Shown here: positions 23,237 through 33,959 of the stretch, in pieces | Layout of the letters: every line of letters starts with the position of its first letter | Numbering within the stretch: the first letter of the stretch is position 1 | Origin: Sphaerolaimus hirsutus | Lineage: Eukaryota; Nematoda; Chromadorea; Monhysterida; Sphaerolaimidae | Length of the DNA stretch: 64,000 nucleotides | NCBI GenBank assembly: GCA_964036195.1 | Contig: OZ038451.1 | Location: 28,785,927-28,849,926, forward strand | Direction of reading: 5' to 3' | Translations under genes and position numbers: made by a program | Notes under the pieces: generated by a model | Databases searched by the model: none | The model's input: the letters and a program-made list of their open reading frames with translations, nothing else | What the model was told of the DNA's origin: nothing

Positions 23237-23288
23237 TACCGTATTTCCTCGAAATACCCCCCGGGGGGTATTTCGAGGAAATACGGTA
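23237..23288. repeat. Perfect 52-bp palindrome: TACCGTATT-family ends with no interior
   Basis: Two 26-base inverted repeats, TACCGTATTTCCTCG... and its complement, meet at CCCCCCGGGGGG with nothing between them. It is the minimal form of the family that fills this window. Confidence 0.9.
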
Positions 23289-23393
23289 TTTACAATTTTA
23301 ATTTTTAAAATCCATTTATCCATTCATAAAACTTTTTCCATCAGCCAACCATCCAAAAATTCCCTGAAAAGTTAAAACCCCTCCAAAACTCAC

Positions 23394-23553
23394 CGACAAA
23401 GATCTCAAATTTCTCAATCCCGCGAATGTCCTGGGCGCAATCCTAAGGATCCTATTATTATGCAGGGTCAAATGTTTCAACAGGGGATATCTGTTAAAAT
23501 CGGCCGGTCTCAATTCGTTAATATTGCACTCGAACAGCTTGAGAGACGTGAGG
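23394..23553 (-). CDS. LRR gene, exon 3: first leucine-rich repeats
   Basis: The exon starts with one base completing a serine codon, then reads LTSLKLFECNINELRPADF and later LLKHLTLHNNRILRI and FAGLRNLRSLS. The donor is TTGTCG/GTGAGT (phase 0). These are two canonical LRR units (L..L.L..N.I..I....F). The join to exon 2 gives ...VPDTLPS-S-LTSLKL, exactly the usual link between an LRR N-terminal cap and the first repeat. This supports the acceptor at CCCTCCAG, which lies inside the target duplication of the hairpin element. Confidence 0.9.
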
Positions 23554-23749
23554 CTGGAGGGCAGTCCCGCACCCTGTAAAATGCCCTGCAAAATGTAAAA
23601 TGTCATGCAAAGTGTCAAAAGTCATGTAAAATGCCCTGCAAAATGGCAAACGTACGTTTGCCATTTTGCAGGCCATTTTACATGACTTTTGACACTTTGC
23701 ATGACATTTTACATTTTACAGGGCATTTTACATGGTCTGGGCTTGGCAC
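23554..23749 (-). other. Intron 2 of the LRR gene, formed by a transposon plus one target-site copy
   Basis: The intron is 196 bases long on the minus strand, from GTGCCAAGCCCAG to CTGCCCTCCAG. It is made of the 191-bp element (23559-23749) plus the second copy of the duplicated target TCCAG. The upstream exon ends with the same CCCTCCAG. Deleting element plus duplication gives the same mRNA as splicing. Confidence 0.85.
23559..23749 (-). mobile_element. 191-bp hairpin MITE acting as an intron (introner-like)
   Basis: On the minus strand it begins GTGCCAAGCCCAGACC and ends GGTGCGGGACTGCCC. Its two halves are inverted copies meeting at AAACGTACGTTT, with blocks TGTAAAATGTCATGCAAAG and CTTTGCATGACATTTTACA. 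The target duplication is TCCAG (forward CTGGA at 23554-23558 and 23750-23754). If the neighbouring GGGCA is counted the match reaches 10 bases, but the CTGCCC belongs to the element in other copies. The first two bases are GT and serve as the 5' splice site. Confidence 0.9.
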
Positions 23750-23831
23750 CTGGAGGGCAACGTGTCGGGCACGTTTTTCAGCGCCCCGCCGCATTTGCAG
23801 TCGGCTTCGTTGCGACGCACGCACCAGCAAC
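23750..23831 (-). CDS. LRR gene, exon 2: N-terminal cysteine cap (LRRNT)
   Basis: The acceptor is CACCCATAG. The exon reads CWCVRRNEADCKCGGALKN then VPDTLPS, phase 1 in and phase 2 out. With ECPPG from exon 1 it forms the cysteine-rich cap that precedes extracellular LRR stacks (a C..G.C.C....C.C pattern). The exon ends CCCTCCAG, directly followed by the GT of the inserted hairpin element. Confidence 0.85.
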
Positions 23832-24066
23832 CTATGGGTGATTTTTTGTTTTTGTTTTGGCGACGACAAATTTACGCACCCTGTAATTTGTGAAGTGTCA
23901 AATGTAGGGTAAAAACTAAAATGTCATAGAAATTTGTCGATTATCAGGCAATTTGCCAAAAGTTCAGATAGCTTTCAAAAGTTCAGTTTTTTTCATTTTA
24001 GCCTGATTTTTACTTTGCATGAAACTTGAATTGAAACATCACTTCACACTTTACAGTGTACGTGAC

Positions 24067-24713
24067 TAGGGTGTCAAAAATATTTTTACGGAAAATGGAA
24101 ATGGAAAAATTTTTTCAGCGGCCGGAAAACGGAACAGAAAATGGAAAAAAATTTGCACTTGGTGGAAAACGGAAACAGAAAAAAAATTTCAGCGGCTGGA
24201 AAACGGAAAAAGAGGCCGGAAAAATGGAAACAGAAAAATCAAATTAGCACGGGAATGGAAAAACTTGCTGAAATTTAGCCGGAAAATGGAAAAAAAATTG
24301 CTGAAATTTTACTGGAAGTGGAAAAAATTTGCAGTAATTTTGCTGGAAACAGAATTTTTTTACATCATTGACAATCTGCATGAATTTTTACCAGTTTGGG
24401 TGATCAGAAAACAGAAAGTTGAGCCAGAAAAAGGTAAAATGAGGCTGGAAAATGGAAAATTGAGGCGGAAAATGGAAAAAAAGGGGGAAAAACTGGAAAT
24501 TGAGGCGGAAAACGGAAAAAAGGCGGAAAAACTGAAAATTTAGCCGGAAAATGGAAAATGAGCTGGAAAAATTGAAACGGAAAAACAGTTGCCGGAAAAC
24601 GGATTGGAAAACGGAAAAAAAATGTCAGCAGCCGGAAAACGGAACGGAAAACGGAAACAAATTGCCTGCGGAAAACGGAAACGGAAAACGGAAAACGGAA
24701 ATTTGACACCCGA
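24067..24713. mobile_element. hAT-like MITE with GGAAAACGGAAA words, 8-bp TSD
   Basis: The ends are TAGGGTGTCAAAA and TTTGACACCCGA. An exact 8-bp duplication TACGTGAC lies at 24059-24066 and 24714-24721. The interior is a dense series of GGAAAATGGAAA and CGGAAAACGG words. It lies in intron 1 of the LRR gene. Long open frames inside are Lys/Glu low-complexity artefacts. Confidence 0.9.
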
Positions 24714-24757
24714 TACGTGACTGATGCTATCCCTCAAATCCCCCCCCCCTAATCTAC

Positions 24758-24863
24758 CTGGAGGGCATTCAACAGCGTAGGGCGTCTGCAGCGCCATGGA
24801 AATGGCCAATAGACCGGCCGTGTAGGGCAGCAAAGACATTCTGCCCAATGTTGATAGCGGCAT
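24758..24863 (-). CDS. LRR gene, exon 1: start codon and signal peptide
   Basis: ATG at 24863-24861 opens a typical secretion signal: MPLSTLGRM, then a hydrophobic core LLPYTAGLLAISMAL, then QTPYAVECPPG, where the cysteine cap begins. The donor is CCTCCAG/GTAGAT, phase 1, matching exon 2. The complete protein would be about 372 residues: signal peptide, N-cap, roughly seven LRRs, C-cap and hydrophobic tail. It would be secreted or tethered outside the cell. The partner is unknown. Arthropod proteins of this shape are sometimes annotated as oplophorus-luciferase non-catalytic subunit-like; whether this one belongs there was not tested. Confidence 0.85.
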
Positions 24864-25419
24864 CTGGATTTTTTAACTGTTTTTTTAATAAATATTTATT
24901 TAGTTGGGCCACCCTGTATTTATAGAGATGGAAGTGAAGATTATTCTTCTCTTTTGGGTGGTGAACCAAATTTTCTGGTTGTATGTTGAAAAAGCCACGC
25001 TGCAGGTTTCGTGGGCAGGAAATTGGATTAGAACAAATTTTCTATGCTTCATAGGTATCAAATATTGGCTCTGCGCGGTGCGCGCACTATAAATTTTAGT
25101 TTACTGCCAGTAAAGTCAAAATTTAGTAAACTCATGTATTATCTTTGAGATAAACTTGAGTTTACTGAAATTACCGCAGGTGTTCGTCAAGTACAGATGA
25201 CAAATAATAAAAATAACTCATTCCAGTAAACTCAAATAGTAAACTAGTGCGTGCAGAGAATGATTCAACTGGGCGGCTAAACGGTGTGGTAAAAAGCGTC
25301 TAAATACATTGCTGCTTAGCGTATATATATTTAGCTTCAGTGGTTAGCTATTAAGTAAGTGTGTAACGCCTACTAAAGTGCCTAGTGACGGAAATTGGAA
25401 ATGTACCGTGTCTTTCGAT
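24864..25419. other. Upstream region of the LRR gene; no other gene recognised
   Basis: It is AT-rich, with AATAAATATTTATT at about 24889-24902. It could hold the LRR promoter or a 5' exon, but I see no decisive element. 25090-25260 has repeated AGTAAACTCA words of unknown origin. Confidence 0.35.
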
Positions 25420-25423
25420 TCTG

Positions 25424-26275
25424 GCGGCAGATCCGCACGCTGTAAAGTGTCATGTTAAGTGTCAAATGTCAATGTGAATCAAACAAAATAACCACGCAAC
25501 TGATGTCATTTTGCATGACATTTGACAATTTTGTAAGACATTTTACATGACATTTGACTAGGGTTCAAACGATATGACTTTTCGATATCGATATTCGATA
25601 TTCGATATTTTTTCAAAATTTTCGATATCGATATTCGATACTCGATATTGAAACTCGATATTCGATATCGATACGATATGGAACCTCGATATCGATATTC
25701 GATATTCGATATTGAAAAATGGTCGATATTCGATATTCAATATTTCGATATTTTCGATATTCAATATTGCGATATGCTTTTGGTATAGCAAGGCATATTT
25801 CAAAGTGTATCAGACAAATAACAATTGGTAGATATTACAGTTCATCCTTATAACCTAATTGCTTAAGGGCATGTTGCAAAAAAAGTATATCAGCGTTTTC
25901 TGGCTTCAAATTTAGCACTTCAACAACAATGACATTATAAATACTGTACTTTTACTCATCAAATACAATACTATAAGCACATCAGATCAACCATAAACAT
26001 CTCAAACTGAAAATGAAAAGTAAATTTGGGGACACAATACAGGTTCGATATATCGAAAAAATGGTCGATATTCGATATCGATATTTGATATTTTTTCAAA
26101 ATTTTCAATATCGATATTCGATATTCGATATTTTGTCAAAATTTTCAATATCGATATTCAATATTCGATATTAAAAAATGGTCGATATCCGATATTCAAT
26201 ATTCGATACGATATATCGTTTGAACCCTACATTTGACACATTACTTTACACTTCACACAGGTTGCGGGACTGCTC
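25424..26275 (+). mobile_element. Older hairpin (introner-like) MITE with a nested hAT-like element; 4-bp TSD TCTG
   Basis: It begins GCGGCAGATCCGCACGCTG and ends GGTTGCGGGACTGCTC. TCTG lies directly on both sides (25420-25423 and 26276-26279). The interior has the family blocks CTGTAAAGTGTCATG and TTACTTTACACTTCAC. Here the first bases are GC, not GT. It lies outside recognised genes. The element at 25559-26229 landed inside it later. Confidence 0.75.
25559..26229. mobile_element. hAT-like MITE with CGATATTCGATATC words, 8-bp TSD
   Basis: The ends are TAGGGTTCAAACGATAT and ATATCGTTTGAACCCTA, a perfect inverted pair. An exact 8-bp duplication CATTTGAC lies at 25551-25558 and 26230-26237. Both flanks are made of TTCGATATCGATATTCG words; the middle (about 25770-26040) is ordinary AT-rich DNA. 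Confidence 0.9.
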
Positions 26276-26279
26276 TCTG

Positions 26280-26949
26280 AAGGTGACTAATGCGTCTAAT
26301 TGACCTCATTAGTGCAAGCAAATCGGTTATCGGCCCTCCAATTCTCTGTATGATAAACCGAAGCTGGAGACATTACGGTACCGGTACCAGTACGGTGCAA
26401 ACGTTTCCGGTACTTTTTCAGCACTACTTTACCTCAAATGCTTATTCAAGGCGACAACTTGCAGGGGAGGGTGCTGCGGCGACGTAATTATCCCCCGCGA
26501 ATTTACGAATAAATTGTGTCGGAAATGTGCCTTTTTCCAGCAGTAGTTTATGCGTAAAACACATCGAAATGTAAATGTACCTAAATGTGTGCATCCGCGG
26601 CTTATTACGCAAGTCGTACATTGCTGTGCACTAAAAACAGGCACTGTTTAATGTCCGGTAAAAAAATACACAAAAATTCGACATTTTACATGCCTTTTGG
26701 CACCATTGGACGTCGCACTACTTTTATCATTCCATTCATTTCTCTTTGCAAAGAAAAATATTCGTATGATTGCAGGAAATTTCTGGCACTCTAACAATCA
26801 CCATTTTACTCAAATATTTGCAGACACTTTCATGTTTGCACTTGAGCTGCCAAGTGCTTACACACAAAAGGAAACATGGTGATTCTCAAACAAACCACAA
26901 TTGCGGCAATAAAATACGTGCAAGGGTTACAAGGTGCTATCATATACCA
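26280..26949. other. No gene recognised
   Basis: The interval has only short open frames without coding character and no repeat end that I recognise. Confidence 0.35.
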
Positions 26950-27263
26950 TACCGTATTTCCGCGTAATACCCCCAGGGGGTTTATTTTTTCAGAGTGGAA
27001 ACTTTGAGGGGAGTATTTCGAGGGGGGGCTTGTTCGAGGGGGGGGTTATTATTTCGTCAGAAATTTTCGTGAAATTCATAGTAAAGAATACGCTTTTCAT
27101 ACACAAAACCAGTAATAAAGGTAAGTAATGGGACATATTGGGGCATACAGACGTACATCTGTACATTGCATACATGGTGTACATCATTCCAGACGGGGGG
27201 TATTTCGAGGGGGGGTTAATTCAAGGGGTCAATGTGGGGGGGGTAAATCGAGGAAATACGGTA
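26950..27263. mobile_element. TACCGTATT-family MITE
   Basis: It begins TACCGTATTTCCGCGTAAT and ends CGAGGAAATACGGTA, with outer TA at both ends and repeated TATTTCGAGGGGGGG units inside. Confidence 0.8.
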
Positions 27264-27972
27264 TTCCTGAATAATTCCACCCTCGGGGCAGTCACGCACC
27301 ATGTAAACTGTAAAGTCAACTTTCAAATGTCAAATGCCATGTAAACTATATCATACAAGTTTGTCCATTGTCATGCAAAGTGTCATAGTTTCAGTAATAA
27401 TTTTTTTAGAGGGTACATCACTGTCACCAGCGCTCGCATATGCCTGAGGGACTTATTCAAGCAGAGTAACTTACCTTTTCAAGAATACATCGTATAGGTT
27501 TATCGTATTTTATCATGCAGGCACCAGCGCACTCAAATTATTGCTACTTATTCTACAATTTTCTCCACAAAACACGGTATCAATGCAAATTACAGCCGCG
27601 CAGTTAAATAGACGATATCTATTCTAAATATTTTAACATGCAAATTGCGAAGCGTGTAAAATCAACAGTCATACTTCATGCGACCAAAGCGTCCAGCCGA
27701 ATTTCACTGATACACAATGTGGAAATAGCCTCAACCAATTCCGGTCACGAAACGATGGAAATAAGAATTGGAAAAATAAAATAAAAAGTTTTTAAAATGT
27801 AATTTAAAAATCGGATTGAATATTGTGAGAAAATACCATAATTATATAAATGATCATGTAAAGTGTCACACAGCAGAAGATAATTAATTATTAGAAACAT
27901 AGGGAATCTGATTCGACACTAGAATTTCCAGAATTTTGACCCGGGCTTAGTTCTAGCTTTGACAATCACAAG
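27264..27972. other. No gene recognised
   Basis: Apart from the hairpin remnant this is AT-rich, low-copy DNA without supported open frames. Confidence 0.35.
27287..27437. mobile_element. Decayed hairpin (introner-like) MITE
   Basis: It begins GGGGCAGTCACGCACC and carries the family block ATTGTCATGCAAAGTGTC. The other end is probably the degenerate GGTACATCACTGTCAC. It is not in a recognised gene. Confidence 0.5.
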
Positions 27973-28867
27973 TACCGTATTACCTCCAATATAAGGCATC
28001 CCTCTAATATAAGGTACCCTCTAATATAAGGTACCGTATTTCCTCGAAATACCCCCGGGGGGTTTATTGTTTCAGAGTGAGAATTTTGAGGGGGGGGGTT
28101 AAACGAGGGGGGGTATTTCGAGGGGGGGGGTTTATTATTTCGCCAGAAATTTTTTGAAATCCCAGTACTAAAATGTAGTCTGAAACGTACGCAGACGTCG
28201 AAAAATGCAACAAAAATCGCCATTTATAAGACTCTAAAGACATTTATAAGTGTGTAGACGTACAAACACTGTTCTCACATAACAGAGTCATCGTTTTTAT
28301 CGTGTATTCTGCATTGTCGGGATGACAAACCACAGCCTTTGTCATTTACGTTCTCTATTCACTAAATTTGGGGGGGGGGGGTATTTCGAGGGGGGGGGTT
28401 TATAAGTTCATAGTGTCCATTTTGAGGGGGGGTATTTCGAGGGGGGGGGGTATTTCGAGGGGGGGGGTATTTCGAGGAAATACGGTATAACTTTTGGCTA
28501 TTTTGAATGCAACGAAATAAATATAAGGTACCCTCCAATATAAGGCACAGCCAAAACGCGCAAAATCATAAAAACGGTCGCCAAACATGGCGGAAAATGA
28601 TGAAAATGGTGCCGAAGGGCACTGCGATAACTCTTCGTCGACTTCTGCCATTTTGTAGTGATACTGTACCACCTATTTCGTACATTCCAATTTGAAAAAA
28701 TGAATTGTATTGTTGTTCACTGTTGGTAAAATTTCGTTTAAATCTGGTGAAAATAGTTGAAGGGACCCTCCAATATAAGGTACCCTCTAATATAAAGCAT
28801 AACTTTTAGCTCAAAAAATCTGACGAAAACAATATAAGGTATACCTTATATTAGAGGTAATATGGTA
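27973..28867. mobile_element. TACCGTATT-family MITE, CCAATATAAGGTACC flavour
   Basis: It begins TACCGTATTACCTCCAATA and ends TTAGAGGTAATATGGTA. Its internal units are CTCTAATATAAGGTACC instead of C-rich runs, so it shares only the outer sequence with the main group. It hosts a C/G-rich sister copy at 28032-28487. Confidence 0.8.
28032..28487. mobile_element. Nested TACCGTATT-family MITE, CGAAATACCCCC flavour
   Basis: It has TACCGTATTTCCTCGAAAT at the left and GAGGAAATACGGTA at the right, with outer TA. It has several TTTCGAGGGGGGGG units. Confidence 0.8.
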
Positions 28868-29464
28868 ACACATTTTTTACTAAAAAAGATACATTTTTAT
28901 ATTTGTATGCGATAGATTTCTCTCTGAATTGATATTGATATTTTATTATTAAATAGTAAATATTGTGAACATGTTTGTGTGTGAAAGCGAAAAGATAAGA
29001 TACACAGCTTTAAAAATATGTGTTCAATTTCTTCAACTTCTCATTCATGATCAAACAAAAAAATTAAATAATCCAAATACAAAATAAAATAATTTAAAAA
29101 ATTAAATTCTTCATTAAAATTTGCCACCGTCCCCCGCTATATGGCAAATGTTTGGCGAATGACCATAAACGTTACACAAACGACGTGTGATAAAAGATGC
29201 AACAGAAGGTCACATAATTATGGTCTATTTCATGCGCTTTGCTCGTTTTCGGGATTCCATGTGAATTTGTCATTTGGAATGACTCTAGACGCCCATAAAT
29301 TTGGACCTGTCTTGCTTGACTAATTACTCTTTTGATATTAAATTAACATGACCTATTTCAAATAATCCGACTATATGAAGGAGGTTACTGTATTTTGATG
29401 AATTACTTTGCGTTGAAGATTGAACTAGAAGTGTAGCAAAATGATTATACGGCCCTATGCAAAC
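28868..29464. other. No gene recognised
   Basis: AT-rich DNA with one 60-codon open frame and no supporting features. Confidence 0.35.
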
Positions 29465-29736
29465 TACCGTATTTCCTCGAAATACCCCCGTCTGGAATTA
29501 TGCATGATGCATTTCATGAGCAAGGTATAATGATCTTCCTTGTGTGGTTTGAATAGTATTTTTTGGCCTTTGAAGATACACAAAATTACTGTATTTCCTC
29601 GAAATACCCCCCTTGAATTAACCCCCCCCCTCGAAATACCCCCAGATGTTGTTGAGCTGGGGAAAAAATACCCCCCCCCCATCGAAATACCCACCTCAAA
29701 ATTTCCACTCTGAGAAAATTTCGAGGAAATACGGTA
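29465..29736. mobile_element. TACCGTATT-family MITE
   Basis: It begins TACCGTATTTCCTCGAAAT and ends TTTCGAGGAAATACGGTA. A second left end, TACTGTATTTCCTCG at 29587, suggests two overlapping insertions. Confidence 0.75.
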
Positions 29737-29904
29737 TGCAGAAGTACTAATACAAGTGAATCTACAAACTCCTAAAATATTATAACATAATGTTTATGTA
29801 TTTTAGGTAGGTAAAACAGATACGCGATTCCACTCAAACTTTAAAGTTAGATTGAAGAAATATGATACCTGGTTTATCGCGTAGAGAACTGAAACACTGC
29901 CGAT

Positions 29905-30339
29905 TACCGTATTTCTTCTAATAGAACGGCATACCTCCAATAGAACGGCAGGTTTTGGCACTTTTTGCACTCACGAAATAGATATAACGGCAGCCTCCAA
30001 TATAACGGCACCTCCAATAGAACGGCAGGTAGAAATTACGTTGGAAGAGTGTCAGAACACACAAATATTAGAAAAATGGGTGGTGAGAACATCCAAGGTG
30101 TTCAGAAATATGATTTAGGGTTATTTTCACATTTGGTTTTTGTTGGAATTGATGCTCTGATAGTAAATGTTGTTCATTTTTCATGGAAGACCCGATGTTT
30201 AAATGAAAAATGTCTGAAAAATATTGGTGAAAAAAATAGAACGGCAGCCTCCAACAGAACGGCACCTCTAATAGAACGGCAGGTAAAAAAGTTGACGGAA
30301 AAAATAGAACGGCGCTCTTCTATTAGGAGAAATACGGTA
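29905..30339. mobile_element. TACCGTATT-family MITE, TAATAGAACGGCA flavour
   Basis: It begins TACCGTATTTCTTCTAATAG and ends CTATTAGGAGAAATACGGTA. Internal units CTCCAATAGAACGGCA replace the C-rich units. The 193-codon open frame at 29965-30546 crosses this repeat and looks like chance. Decayed relatives occur near 41985, 48790, 56255 and 61930. Confidence 0.8.
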
Positions 30340-30847
30340 ACATTGAAATGTAAATTATGTCTCCATTTAAATTTACCTTTCTCTTATTACCTTTTTGAAA
30401 GATATTCGGTCATATTTAAACGCAGATGCACAGCTGATGGAAAATTTCTTCCCGACGCTTTTAAGCCGATTTTAAGCCGAATATTTTTGGACAGTTGCAG
30501 AAAACAGGGCCTAATTACGCGTTTGTTCAAGTGGCAAGAAGGGTGAAAAAAAGTGTCGCAAAAGTGTTTTTTTGTACTCGATTAGAAGTTAATTGCAATG
30601 TAAGTTGACAAGGTTCGGCAGTGATTATTTGCGAGAAACTTATTGAATGGCCCGAATAAGAAATTGTGTCCATTCGAATCAAACAAAAATAAAATAAAAA
30701 ATATTTACTTTTGATCAACTTATTGTGCCTATGCATATTAATTGAATAACTGATAAGTCTGTTTTGTACATACCTATTTGAGTTAGCCAGAATGAATAAT
30801 GGAAAACGTATAGCAGTTGACAAGCACTACATCCCGGTAAACTCAAA

Positions 30848-31304
30848 TACCGTATTTCCTCGAAGTACCCCCCCCTCGAAATACCCCCCCCCCCTCGAAA
30901 TGCCCCCCCGTGAAATACCGCCCTCAAAATGGCCACTATGAACTTATAACCCCCCCCCTCGATTCCCCAACCCAAATTTAGTGTATAGAGAACGTAAATC
31001 ACAAAGGCTGCGGTTTGTCATCCGGGCAATGCAGAACACACGTTAAAAACGATGACTCTGTTATGTGAGAACAGTGTTTATACGTCTACACACTTATACA
31101 AGTCATTTGAGTCTTATAAATGGCGAGTTTTGATGCATTTTTCGACGTCTGCGTACGTTTCAGACAACAATTTAGTACTGGGATTTCAAAAAATTTCTGG
31201 CGAAATAAAAGGCCCCCCTCGAAATACCCCCCTCGTTTAACCCCCCTCAAAAATCTCACTCTGAAAAAATAAACCCCCTGGGGGTATTTCGAGGAAATAC
31301 GGTA
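30848..31304. mobile_element. TACCGTATT-family MITE
   Basis: It begins TACCGTATTTCCTCGAAG and ends CGAGGAAATACGGTA. The middle (GCAGAACACACGTTAAAAAC and ATGGCGAGTTTTGATGC) matches the copies at 28032 and 36406 in reverse. Confidence 0.8.
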
Positions 31305-32533
31305 TGTCTAAAAGGGAGGATATTCTGTAGTAATCAACTACTACATTTGGAAATTTTGTCAACTAGCGTGCGCAGCACCATTATTCTCAGGATACCGCCA
31401 AACTGTCCCAAAATCAACTGAGTCTAGGGATGAAAAAAGGGCGAAAAGCGCTATTTAAGAATTTTTAAATCATTATTTCCTATAAAAACCTGTGTTCGGA
31501 TTCAATGGCAGAACATAAGGCGCCGGAGAAACGAGTAATAATTTCAAAAAAATTTCGTGTGCATTGACACTATGTTTCAATTTAATTGGACGTCAGTTAA
31601 CCAAATAAGCTTATTTAAATTAGCTAAATAATTGACGCCAAAAATTTCCGGAACCAAGCGCCAGTGCTGTGGCGTCATTCCTTCACTATTTCTGGCGCAT
31701 TTCGCGTTCAAACAAGAAATGCATGGAATGCATGTGACGCTTCTAATCTAACACGATTAAGGCTCCCATAATCGCCCGGGGGCAGAAATCACATGGATAT
31801 AAATAGGCATGAAATCAGCCCTGCTTATGTCATGTTGCATCACGTTTCATGATTTCGGCGTTCAAATGCATGTGCACAATATTAACTGAAATAGGGAGGG
31901 GTCAATGATGCATGAAAATGTAACAATAATTTGAATTGCGAAAGCTTCAATTTGAGTGATGCGACAATAAGCTGCTTGATTGCGTGCCGACATTAATGCG
32001 CTTTTTGGATTTCTTGATTTGTTGGTTTTGATTGGTGACAGTGGAGTTGCCTTATTGCTTCTAATATAAGGACACATTTTGAATAGAAAATGCACTTTTG
32101 CAACTATTCACCAATCTCGGGTACAATAGAACGATACAATCTAACAGAAGGGCACGTAAATATGAAGAAAAAAACTTTAAGACCATAAATTCGTCAAAAA
32201 TGCAACAATGAATTGCGAGTTGCGACACTGGTGAGAAAAAAACATTAAAAAAACAGCTTTTTCATAATTATGAATAAAAAAATAATTGTAATTTACTGAT
32301 ACCATTTCGTAAGTTAAAATAATGTTTAAGGTATAGTCTACCTAACCAAACATACACGAAATTGAAATTTGAAAATGTTGCGATTGAATTTTTGCAAAAA
32401 CAACAACAACAAAGGAACAAAGAACTTAAGACTAATGAAGCTTTGTGGTCTGCCAGCTAATAATTCTCGACACTTTTGCTCTTTAATAGCTGGCTATTTT
32501 GAGACAGCTGTGTTTTTCACGGGTGAAAATACA
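31305..32533. other. No gene recognised
   Basis: Low-copy DNA with open frames under 80 codons that show no family features. 32110-32160 resembles the TAATAGAACGGCA flavour of the TACCGTATT family in a decayed state. Confidence 0.35.
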
Positions 32534-32951
32534 TACCGTATATCCTCGAATAAGTCCCCCGGGGAGTTATTTTTTCGTCAAAGTTTTTAAGGGGGGAGTT
32601 ATTCAAGGGTGGGGAGTTATTCAAGGGAGGGAGTTATTTTTTCCTCATAACTTCCAGGAAAACTTGCAGGTAGATAGGTGTGTATACACTGCGTAATACA
32701 CACTGTGCATCTGCTTTCGCTGCCGTATGCTATCATCCTTTGTATTTTTTGTCTCACACACTGCACTGCATTTGCATTTCGTTTTTTCACTTGTTCCAGT
32801 ATCCTCTCCACTCATCACAGAGGGGGGAGTTATTCAAGGGTGGGGAGTTATTCAAGGGAGGGAGTAATTTTTTCGTCAGTGTTTTTGAGGGGGAGTTATT
32901 CAAGGGTGGGGAGTTATTCAAGGGGGGGGTCTTATTCGAGGATATACGGTA
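32534..32951. mobile_element. TACCGTATT-family MITE, CGAATAAGTCCCCC flavour
   Basis: It begins TACCGTATATCCTCGAATAAG and ends TTATTCGAGGATATACGGTA. The repeated units are GGGGAGTTATTCAAGGG. Open frames inside translate the unit repeatedly. Confidence 0.85.
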
Positions 32952-33169
32952 ATTTTGCGTCGCTTTCGGACATAAAGTAAAATACTAGGTTACAGTTAAA
33001 ATTTGCAACTTACGGTAAAAGAAAAAAACAGTTTGAAAATATTTAGTTGAGTTTTTTAAGACTCAGGACTACATGGTGTTGGAAGAGCGCCGTGGTGCTA
33101 GCGCATAAGGAAAAAGCGCCATGACACTTTTGACACTTGGCGCTATTTTGCTGTGGCGCCATTGGTAAT

Positions 33170-33545
33170 GTTTTTCCAGCTCATTTTCCGTTTTCTGGAT
33201 AAATTTCAAGTTTTTTCCACATTTTTTCCTTATTCCGGCTTAATGTTCTGTTTTCGGTTTCAGCCGAACTGGTAATCTGTTTCTGTTTCTGGCAAAATTT
33301 CATCAGATTTTTTTCGGCAATTTTTTTGCAAATTGGTTTACCTACATTTCCAGCAAAGATTCAGCAATTTTCATCCATTTTCTGCTAAATTTCAGCAATT
33401 CTCTTCCGTTTCCCTGCAAATTACGTTTTTCCGTTTTTCGGCCTTTTATTTTTGCATTTTCCGTTTTCCGGCAAGTGCAAAAAACTTCCGTTTCCATTTT
33501 CCAGCAAGAGGAAAAATTTTTCCGTTTCCATTCTCCATAAAATTT
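33170..33545. repeat. Pyrimidine word repeat (TTCCGTTTTC)
   Basis: It is the same word family as 11830-12255 and the complement of the 24067-24713 interior. It is truncated: I saw no GGTGTCAAA ends. Confidence 0.6.
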
Positions 33546-33959
33546 CTTTTTGTAAAAAATAAAAACATCCTAATCAAATGTAATGTCCCAACAAGATTTT
33601 TCATCGGACCTTCACTTCCCTTCTCCCAAACGTTGCTGCCAACGTTGAAACGTTCACGTTGCTAATGAAGCTTAACAAATGAGTTCTGAAAACAAAAAGG
33701 AGGGGCGTGAGAATATGAGCGATTGTCCACAAACATGAGACAACTGTTTTCATTCTAAATAATACGAAGTATGCAAATGAGTATACTTTGCGGACAACAC
33801 AGTATCCATCCGCATGTATATTTTACCTAATACTTATGTCATTCGCGCAACGCGATACTTATGCACACCAAGCCAACGCAATCCCCAATGTACCTATGTG
33901 AAACGCTCTCCAGGTGAGTGAACGCGTTACACACTTTCGGTGAAACGCGTCCAAAAATC

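Noticed and set aside
25559..26229. CGATATT repeats as a satellite array
   Set aside because: They are bounded by TAGGGTTC inverted ends and an exact 8-bp duplication, so they are the interior of one transposon.
29965..30546. 193-codon plus-strand open frame
   Set aside because: The first half lies inside a TACCGTATT-family MITE, composition is unremarkable, and no motif or splice support was seen.
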